Shown here one piece after another: positions 1-5,647 of a stretch of DNA of 5,647 bases. This stretch comes from Ignavibacteria bacterium (lineage in GTDB: Bacteria; Bacteroidota; Ignavibacteria; UBA10030; SZUA-254): the NCBI GenBank assembly GCA_005877655.1, contig VBOC01000124.1, forward strand, positions 2,104 through 7,750, in the 5' to 3' direction. Position 1 is the first letter of the stretch. Each line of letters begins with the position of its first letter. Under the pieces are notes generated by a model that saw nothing but the letters and a program-made list of their open reading frames with translations, searched no databases and was not told the origin of the DNA. Position numbers and translations under genes: made by a program.

Positions 1-538
1 GCCGGTAGGAGATTTCCGCCGCGATGTCCATCTCGCGGACCCCGGGCCTGATAAGCTCCAGGATCTCCCCAAAAACCCGGTCGGTGATGGCGACCGCCTT
101 CCGGATCTTCTCGATCTCACCTTCATCTTTGACCGCGGCGATCCTCTCGATGGTTTCGGCCCTGGGCCTGAAGGATGCCCTGGGAAAAATTTTTCTGACG
201 GAACGGTATTGGGCATACGTGAGCGTGTTGCCGTCGAATGCCACCCTCTCTCCGTGCGTGAGGAATCCGCGGCGGCTGATTTCATCCAGGAGGCCGTCGC
301 GGCAGATGACGACTCTCCATCCCTTGACCTCGAGCCGTGCCTGCTCGACATAACGGCCGTCGGTGAAAAGGACGGCTGAATTCCGCGTCAGGAGCCCCGC
401 GCCGCTCGATCCCGAGAATCCGCTGAGATAGCGAAGGTGCGGCTGAAACGTGACGAGGAATGCATCCACTCCGAGGCGGTCGAACTCCGATCGAAGTTTT
501 CGGATCCGGCCGGCCGAAGGAGAAGGATCGGGCGTCAT
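1..538 (-). CDS. M24-family Xaa-Pro aminopeptidase, N-terminal part (runs off window)
   Basis: The frame is open from an ATG at 538 to the window edge, giving 179 residues without a stop. It begins MTPDPSPSAGRIRKLR and has the creatinase/prolidase N-terminal domain (about residues 12-135), with the segment FLVTFQPHLRYLSGFSGSSG and a 'LFTDGRY' strand typical of bacterial Xaa-Pro aminopeptidases (PepP/YqhT type). The linker to the catalytic pita-bread domain follows: 'ERIAAVKDEGEIEKIRKA', then 'LIRPGVREMDIAAEI'. The metal ligands (two Asp, two Glu, one His) lie further on, outside the window, so catalytic competence cannot be judged. Family role: a cytosolic metallopeptidase removing an N-terminal residue that precedes proline. 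A GGAG (543-546) sits 4 nt before the ATG. It follows guaB by 27 nt and is probably the third gene of that operon. PepP and PepQ subfamilies cannot be separated on this fragment. Confidence 0.88.
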   Translation of the reverse strand, partial: MTPDPSPSAGRIRKLRSEFDRLGVDAFLVTFQPHLRYLSGFSGSSGAGLLTRNSAVLFTDGRYVEQARLEVKGWRVVICRDGLLDEISRRGFLTHGERVAFDGNTLTYAQYRSVRKIFPRASFRPRAETIERIAAVKDEGEIEKIRKAVAITDRVFGEILELIRPGVREMDIAAEISYR

Positions 539-565
539 AACACTCCGGAGTCTGTGCGCTTGAGA

Positions 566-1896
<1,331 letters not shown>

Positions 1897-1903
1897 GGCG
1901 GGG

Positions 1904-1909
1904 CCCTCT
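1904..1909 (-). promoter_or_regulatory. Shine-Dalgarno-like AGAGGG of guaB, overlapping the upstream stop codon
   Basis: On the minus strand AGAGGG lies 7 nt before the GTG at 1896, and its first two bases are shared with the TAG stop (1910-1908) of the acyl-CoA dehydrogenase gene. No in-frame ATG is seen nearby upstream, and the protein aligns with GuaB from its first residues. This supports GTG as the start and suggests coupled translation of the two genes. Confidence 0.5.
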
Positions 1910-3076
1910 ATACATACGCGGGGATTCCGGTGATGTCCTCTCCCACGATCAGCGTATGCATCTCGTGCGTACCCTCGTAGGTCTTCACCGACTCAAGATT
2001 TGCCATGTGCCGCATGACGGGGTACTCATCGAGGATGCCGTTCGCTCCGAGGATTTCGCGGGCCGTCCGGGCGATCTCCAGCGCGTGGTGGACATTATTG
2101 CGTTTGGCCATGGATACCTGCTGGAAGCGCAGCTCACCCTTATCCTTCATCCGGCCGAGCCGGAGTGTGAGGAGTTGCCCCTTCGTGATCTCCGTGAGCA
2201 TGTGCACAAGTTTTTCCTGTATTAATTGAAAGGAGGCGATCGGTTTGCCGAACTGGATGCGCGATTTTGCGTACCCCAGTGCTGCGTCGTAGCAGGCCAT
2301 GGCCGAGCCGACGGCCCCCCAGGCGATTCCGTACCGGGCCTGGTTGAGGCACATAAGGGGTGCCTTCAACCCGTCGGTTTTGGGAAGCATGTTCTCCTTC
2401 GGGATTTCGCAATCCTGGAAGATCAGCTCGGAGGTGACCGATGCGCGGAGCGAATGTTTGCCCGTCATCTCCGGGGCGGTAAAACCCTTCCTCCCCTTTT
2501 CCACGAGGAAGCCGTGGATCACGCCGTTGAGCTTTGCCCAGACCACCGCTACGTCGGCGAGGGTGCCGTTCGTGATCCACATTTTGGCGCCGTTCAGGAG
2601 ATAACAATTCCCTTCTCTTCGGCGCGCGTGATCATACCGGCGGGATTCGAGCCGTAGTCCGGCTCCGTGAGACCGAAGCAGCCGATCGCTTTCCCCGATG
2701 CAAGCTTCGGGAGCCAGAAGTCCTTATGCGCGTCCGATCCGAACGTGTAGATCGGATACATGACCAGAGCGCTCTGGACCGAGGCGAAGCTCCGGATCCC
2801 GCTGTCGCCGCGCTCCAGTTCCTGCATGACCAAACCGTACGCGACGTTATTCATTTCGGCGCAGCCGTATTTTGCGGGGAGGGTGGATCCGAACATTCCG
2901 AGATCCGCCATTTTTGGAACGAGTTCGACCGGAAAGGTGCCTGCGCGGTTATGCTTCTCGATGATGGGGATGATGTGATCATCGGTGAATTCCCTGACGG
3001 TATCGCGCACGAGAGTCTCCTCTTCGTTGAGAAGGCTCTGGATGTCGAAGTAGTCAACGCCCTGGAACTTCACCAT
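1908..3076 (-). pseudogene. acyl-CoA dehydrogenase, glutaryl-CoA dehydrogenase-like, one-base frameshift
   Basis: Two minus-strand frames together make one full acyl-CoA dehydrogenase of about 389 residues, the usual length for GcdH. The 5' part (3076 to the TGA at 2596-2594) carries 'MQELERGDSGIRSFASVQSA', keeping the Arg-Ser pair that binds the substrate carboxylate in glutaryl-CoA dehydrogenases, and 'IGCFGLTEPDYGSNPAGM', the FAD/substrate loop. The 3' part continues 'YLLNGAKMWITNGTLADV', 'GKHSLRASVTSEL', 'LNQARYGIAWGAVGSAMACY', 'RIQFGKPIASFQLIQEKL', and '[19 protein letters not shown]' with the catalytic-base Glu of TYEGTH. The frames join at about 2606-2612; one base is missing in a GGGAATT run, and adding it reads EEKGNCYLLNG. 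The family is a FAD enzyme oxidising (and decarboxylating) glutaryl-CoA to crotonyl-CoA in Lys/Trp breakdown. An in-frame TAA eight codons upstream fixes the ATG start. Whether the frameshift is real or a homopolymer error is open. Substrate is inferred from family. Confidence 0.88.
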
Positions 3077-3118
3077 CGGAAGGTCATGAGTGAGAGATTA
3101 CAAGAAACGCCCCGTCAC

Positions 3119-3142
3119 GGCCGGTTCTGCTCAGTTCCGGCC
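3119..3142 (-). repeat. inverted repeat in the leader of the acyl-CoA dehydrogenase operon
   Basis: A perfect 6-bp GC-only inverted repeat, GGCCGG (3119-3124) and CCGGCC (3137-3142), with a 12-nt loop. It lies about 43-66 nt before the ATG at 3076, inside the roughly 145-nt leader predicted from the promoter at 3229-3258. There is no T-run after it, so it does not look like an attenuator. It may be only chance in GC-rich sequence. Confidence 0.25.
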
Positions 3143-3228
3143 CGGTTACGCTGCGTCCCGCAATGAAGGACAAGTGGGCAAGAGGCAGAAAGCGGGAGCT
3201 CGGGGTGCGATGTGCTCGATTCTGGCGT

Positions 3229-3258
3229 AAAATTACGAAAAAACTGCGGGAAAGTCAA
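3229..3258 (-). promoter_or_regulatory. promoter of the acyl-CoA dehydrogenase-guaB-peptidase operon
   Basis: Minus strand: TTG (3258-3256, within GTTTGAC), exactly 20 nt, then TAATTTT (3235-3229). This matches the Bacteroidota housekeeping pattern (-33 TTTG, -7 TAnnTTTG), and the spacing equals that of the two other promoters called in this window. It lies in an otherwise gene-free gap between the upstream regulator and the ATG at 3076. The leader would be about 145 nt, long for a simple operon. Confidence 0.5.
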
Positions 3259-3304
3259 ACAGACGTAAGCGTGGGAGACGGGAGCCGGGCGACACACGGG
3301 CGGA

Positions 3305-3324
3305 ATCGGCGGCTTTCCGCCGAT
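3305..3324 (-). terminator. hairpin just after the sigma-54-type regulator, possible terminator
   Basis: A perfect 8-bp stem, ATCGGCGG/CCGCCGAT, with a 4-nt loop starts 6 nt after the TGA stop at 3331-3333. It is strong and well placed to end the regulator transcript or protect its 3' end. No T-tract follows on the minus strand, so it is not a textbook intrinsic terminator. Confidence 0.42.
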
Positions 3325-3330
3325 GAAAAT

Positions 3331-4671
3331 TCAGCCGACGACGATCCCGTACTCTTTGATCTTGAGGTAGAGACCCTTCTCGCTGATGTTCAATGCCTCC
3401 GCACTCTTCTTTCGATTCCCCTTGAATATCTTGAGAACCTTCTCGATGTGCTGTTTCTCGACGGCGTAGATGGCGAGTATATCTGAGACCGGCTCGGCCT
3501 GCCGGTCGTTCAGATGCAGATCGGCGACGTCGATCATCTGTCCGTTGGAAAGCAGCGTCGCGCCTTCGATGATGTGTTCAAGCTCCCTTACATTCCCCGG
3601 CCAGTCGTAATTTATAAGAAACTCGAGCGCCCGGGGGGTGAGCGATTTCGGATCCTTGGCCCTGGACTTCTTTTTCAGGAAGTATTCGACGAGCTTCGGT
3701 ATGTCCTCCCGGTGATCCTTCAAAGGCGGAACGCGGATCGTGACGACGTTCAGGCGGTAAAGAAGGTCCTCCCGGAAGCGGCCGGCGCGCGCCTCTTCCT
3801 GCAGATTCTTGTTGGTCGCCGAAATGACGCGGACATCCGCCTTGAGTTCCACCGTTCCCCCCACGCGGCGGAAGTCGCCCGTTTCGAGAAACCGCAAGAG
3901 CTTGGGCTGGATGATTGGACTGATATCGCCCACCTCGTCGAGAAAGAGGGTCCCTCCGTGAGCCACTTCGACGAGGCCGGGCTTCGCCTGGTAGGCGTCG
4001 GTGAACGCACCCTTCTCATGTCCAAAGAGCTCGCTTTCGAGAAGCGAGTCGGGAATCGAGGAGCAGTTCACCGGAACGAACGGCCGGTCGCGGCGGTCGC
4101 TCGAGCGGTGGATGAGGTTTGCGAAAAGCTCCTTGCCGGTTCCGCTCAGGCCGTAGATGAGCACGATCGAGTCGCTGGCGGCGACCCTTTTTGCGCTCTC
4201 GATAACATCTCTCAGGGACCTGCTGTCGCCGATCAGTTCGGGCGTACCCGCTTTTCGGGACAGCTCCGATTGCAGCAGTTTATTATCGATGGAAAGCTTT
4301 TTCCAATCAATCGCCCGCTGAATCGAGTGCTCGATGTCCTCAATCTTGTAGGGTTTGGGCAGCACATCGCAAGCCCCTTGTTTTATCGCCTCGACCGCCA
4401 TTTTGATGTCGGCATACTTTGAGAGAATAATAACCTGGCAGGACCGAGAATGTTCCTGAATAAACTTGAGCACTTCCAACCCCCCGACGCGCGGCATTTT
4501 CATGTCAAGAAGGACGACGTCGTACAGCTTTTTTTGGATCGAGTTGATTCCCTCGGCGCCGTCGAAGGCAAGGTCAACCTGGTAGGCCTGGAGCTCTTCG
4601 AGCTCTTCTTTCAGGAGTCTTGTAAAGGTGGCTTCGTCGTCGACAATCAGGATACTATACCGGTGGGACAT
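3331..4671 (-). CDS. NtrC-family response regulator: receiver, sigma-54 AAA+ and Fis-type HTH domains
   Basis: This 446-residue protein has three parts. The receiver (about 4-120) has acidic residues Asp11/Asp12, phospho-acceptor Asp56 in 'VVLLDMKMP', Ser84 and Lys106 ('PKPY'). The AAA+ domain (about 145-375) has Walker A 'GLSGTGKE' (174-181), 'GAFTDA' (221-226), Walker B 'GGTLFLDE' (239-246), arginine-finger region 'FREDLLYRLN' (299-308) and sensor II 'WPGNVREL' (357-364). The Fis-like HTH (about 400-443) contains 'KGNRKKSAEALNIS'. Family role: when phosphorylated, it hexamerises on DNA and uses ATP to remodel sigma-54 RNA polymerase. Two signature motifs depart from consensus: GESGTGKE has Leu for Glu, and GAFTGA has Asp for the second Gly. 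The nucleotide-binding residues are kept, so ATPase activity is likely. GGGGAG (4679-4684) lies 7 nt before the ATG. It follows the receiver gene by 36 nt, likely in one operon. No kinase or target operon is identifiable here. Confidence 0.93.
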   Translation of the reverse strand: MSHRYSILIVDDEATFTRLLKEELEELQAYQVDLAFDGAEGINSIQKKLYDVVLLDMKMPRVGGLEVLKFIQEHSRSCQVIILSKYADIKMAVEAIKQGACDVLPKPYKIEDIEHSIQRAIDWKKLSIDNKLLQSELSRKAGTPELIGDSRSLRDVIESAKRVAASDSIVLIYGLSGTGKELFANLIHRSSDRRDRPFVPVNCSSIPDSLLESELFGHEKGAFTDAYQAKPGLVEVAHGGTLFLDEVGDISPIIQPKLLRFLETGDFRRVGGTVELKADVRVISATNKNLQEEARAGRFREDLLYRLNVVTIRVPPLKDHREDIPKLVEYFLKKKSRAKDPKSLTPRALEFLINYDWPGNVRELEHIIEGATLLSNGQMIDVADLHLNDRQAEPVSDILAIYAVEKQHIEKVLKIFKGNRKKSAEALNISEKGLYLKIKEYGIVVG

Positions 4672-4707
4672 TATCGCGCTCCCCGTTCATAGCGCATGAG
4701 CGGGATT

Positions 4708-5076
4708 CTATTCGCTCAGGACGCGCTCGATCGTAGTCAGGAGGTCAACGAGGTCGTATGGTTTGCTGACAAAATCCTCCGCTCCGTGCTTCTTCGATTC
4801 AATGGCGTTCTTGAGATCGGCGAAGCCGGTCAACATGATAACTTTTACCTGGGGATACCCCTTCTTGATGTACTTCAGAACTTCGAATCCATCCATCTTC
4901 GGCATCTTGATGTCGAGGAGCACGAGGTCGAATTTCTTATTCTGGACCGTGGAGATCGCCGCCTCGCCGTCAGGAGCAGTCGCGACGTCGTACCCTGCAC
5001 CGGAAAGCTCGTTGCTCAACACCGAGCGCAGAGAATCTTCGTCGTCGACAACCAGGATGTGACTCTTGTTAGCCAT
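4708..5076 (-). CDS. stand-alone receiver-domain response regulator (CheY-like)
   Basis: This 122-residue protein is a single receiver domain with no output domain. It opens 'HILVVDDEDSLRSVL', with acidic pocket Asp11/Asp12, phospho-acceptor Asp55 in 'LVLLDIKMPKMDGFEVL', Thr83 in 'VIMLTGFADLKNAIE' and Lys105 in 'FVSKPY'. All residues needed for phosphorylation and switching are present. Length and content match single-domain receivers that act as phosphorelay intermediates or through protein contacts. It is the first gene of a probable two-gene operon with the NtrC-type regulator, whose receiver resembles it along its whole length, so the two may share a kinase or pass phosphate through a shared phosphotransfer protein (inference). 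The ATG at 5076 follows a weak AAGG; the promoter at 5131-5163 would leave a leader of about 50 nt. The specific pathway cannot be told. Confidence 0.92.
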   Translation of the reverse strand: MANKSHILVVDDEDSLRSVLSNELSGAGYDVATAPDGEAAISTVQNKKFDLVLLDIKMPKMDGFEVLKYIKKGYPQVKVIMLTGFADLKNAIESKKHGAEDFVSKPYDLVDLLTTIERVLSE

Positions 5077-5130
5077 ACAGAATACCTTCGGAAAGATTCA
5101 TCGACAAAGTGTGTTTCATTTGAACGCTTG

Positions 5131-5163
5131 GAAAGGTAATCAAATCGGACAAAAAAAGCAACA
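5131..5163 (-). promoter_or_regulatory. promoter of the two-gene response-regulator operon
   Basis: Minus strand: TGTTGC (TTG at 5161-5159), 20 nt after TTG, then TACCTTTC (5138-5131), close to the Bacteroidota TAnnTTTG. It aligns without gaps to the tRNA-Pro promoter, with 24 of 33 positions identical, including TGTTGCT at the left end and a shared CCGATTT followed by ATTA. The ATG lies about 55 nt downstream. Confidence 0.5.
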
Positions 5164-5172
5164 CTCGCGTGT
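5151..5172 (-). terminator. possible weak intrinsic terminator of tRNA-Pro, overlapping the next promoter
   Basis: On the minus strand ACAC-GCGA-GTGT forms a 4-bp stem capped by a GNRA-type GCGA tetraloop (5172-5161). After 3 nt comes a run of seven T (5157-5151). The layout is terminator-like but the stem is short. The T-run also forms part of the spacer of the response-regulator promoter. Confidence 0.28.
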
Positions 5173-5293
5173 GATCCCCCTCACGGTTTCTCCCGTTCTC
5201 ATTCAAATTGGACGGCGGAACGGCGGCGGGGTTTATTCGGAGTGCAGTTCTCGATTTCGACAAATTGGGGGGGGTATTCTCTCGCCTCGGTAT

Positions 5294-5371
5294 TGGTCGG
5301 GATGGCGAGATTTGAACTCGCGACCTCCTGCGCCCAAGGCAGGCGCGCTAGCCGGGCTGCGCCACATCCCG
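5294..5371 (-). tRNA. tRNA-Pro (anticodon TGG), CCA encoded
   Basis: The 78-nt sequence folds as a full cloverleaf on the minus strand: acceptor CGGGATG/CATCCCG, D stem GCGC/GCGC, anticodon stem CCTGC/GCAGG with loop CTTGGGC (anticodon TGG, 5336-5334), a 5-nt variable loop, and T arm GCGAG-TTCGAAT-CTCGC. The discriminator is A and the gene encodes CCA (5296-5294). A C1-G72 pair with discriminator A is characteristic of bacterial tRNA-Pro, and TGG reads CCN proline codons. Its promoter is at 5388-5420, giving a very short 5' leader. Confidence 0.96.
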
Positions 5372-5387
5372 AATGGGAATCTTCGCC

Positions 5388-5420
5388 AAAATATAATGAA
5401 ATCGGTCCCAACTAGCAACA
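5388..5420 (-). promoter_or_regulatory. promoter of tRNA-Pro
   Basis: Minus strand: TGTTGC (TTG at 5418-5416), 20 nt, then TATATTTT (5395-5388), matching the TAnnTTTG form in seven of eight positions. The -7-like box ends 17 nt before the tRNA 5' end, the right place for a short tRNA leader. Position next to an unambiguous RNA gene makes it the best anchored of the three promoters. Confidence 0.58.
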
Positions 5421-5433
5421 GACAGAGACGCAT

Positions 5434-5488
5434 CGGAACCGCGATCTGCCCCGGCCGGCGACCCATGCGCCCGCTCCGGAACCGCGAT
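5434..5488. repeat. 12-bp direct repeat (CGGAACCGCGAT) after the glycosidase gene
   Basis: CGGAACCGCGAT occurs exactly at 5434-5445 and 5477-5488, with start points 43 nt apart. The second copy ends on the last base of the glycosidase stop codon. The bases between are very GC rich, with a CCGGCCGG palindrome at 5451-5458. No T-run or known site accompanies it; its function, if any, is unknown. Confidence 0.4.
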
Positions 5489-5647
5489 TAACGGCGGTCC
5501 TTCCCCGCCGCGCGCACGTTCAAGAGCACGACACCGTGATAGGGTACCTCCGTCTCGAAATGCGCGTCGAACTCACCCAGCTCCTTCTGACGCCAGACAT
5601 CCCTCACGCTGAACTTCCCGGTGATTCCGATATCGGCGCCGTTGAAA
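5488..5647 (-). CDS. C-terminal end of a probable GH27 alpha-galactosidase (starts outside window)
   Basis: From the window edge to the TAA at 5490-5488 the minus strand is open for 52 residues: 'ITGKFSVRDVWRQKELGEF', then 'FETEVPYHGVVLLNVR' and a short basic tail ending GKDRR. The pattern V-R-D-x-W-x-x-K-x-L-G-x-F, about 12 residues, then V-P-x-H-G-V-V-L-L is the end of the C-terminal beta-sandwich of GH27 alpha-galactosidases (melibiases) and some related glycoside hydrolases. That domain does not carry the active site; the catalytic barrel with its two Asp residues lies upstream and is not visible. Family role: removal of terminal alpha-galactose from oligosaccharides such as melibiose and raffinose, often after secretion. 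Related glycosidases with the same C-terminal fold cannot be excluded from 52 residues. The downstream gap carries the tRNA-Pro promoter. Confidence 0.65.
   Translation of the reverse strand, partial: FNGADIGITGKFSVRDVWRQKELGEFDAHFETEVPYHGVVLLNVRAAGKDRR

Noticed and set aside
3514..4422. 302-codon plus-strand frame opposite the NtrC-type regulator
   Set aside because: It is fully antisense to a protein with all family motifs, with no recognisable domain of its own; a shadow frame.
5155..5180. Sigma-54 promoter (GG-N10-GC) upstream of the lone receiver gene
   Set aside because: TTGC is present, but the GG expected 10 nt before its GC is absent (CA there), so autoregulation through sigma-54 is not supported.
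5209..5236. CGGCGGAA/CGGCGGCG short repeats as an array
   Set aside because: Only two imperfect short units in GC-rich sequence; no regular spacing like CRISPR or iterons.
5066..5491. Plus-strand frame covering the promoter region, tRNA and glycosidase end
   Set aside because: It crosses the tRNA gene antisense and has no recognisable domain; not a gene.

Overview
The window is about 5.6 kb of moderately GC-rich bacterial DNA. Every gene I can support lies on the minus strand, so transcription runs from high to low coordinates. Protein sequence style and three look-alike promoters (TTG, exactly 20 nt, then TAnnTTT) suggest a member of the Bacteroidota/Ignavibacteria-type (FCB) lineage. Some genes also have Shine-Dalgarno-like sites, which fits an early-branching FCB lineage better than classical Bacteroidales. 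This placement is inference; there is no rRNA here to settle it.

Layout in transcription order: (1) 5647-5488, the C-terminal end of a protein resembling the last beta-sandwich of GH27 alpha-galactosidases; (2) 5371-5294, a complete tRNA-Pro(TGG) with encoded CCA and its own promoter; (3) 5076-4708, a stand-alone CheY-like receiver protein, followed 36 nt later by (4) 4671-3331, a NtrC-type receiver/AAA+/Fis regulator, probably co-transcribed from the promoter at 5131-5163; (5) a 254-nt gap holding a hairpin just after the regulator and a promoter for the next unit; (6) 3076-1908, a glutaryl-CoA-dehydrogenase-like acyl-CoA dehydrogenase broken by one missing base; (7) 1896-566, guaB (IMP dehydrogenase), lacking about 63 nt in frame and about 70 nt out of frame; (8) 538-1, the N-terminal part of an M24 Xaa-Pro aminopeptidase that runs off the window.

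Genes 6-8 sit 11 and 27 nt apart and look like one operon of unrelated metabolic functions. The two response regulators form a second unit with no sensor kinase in view.

No phage, IS element, CRISPR array or obvious new multi-gene system is visible. The most notable points are three coding lesions within two adjacent conserved genes (real decay or an assembly problem), the consistent promoter architecture, and a sigma-54-type activator with non-consensus GAFTGA and Walker A motifs.
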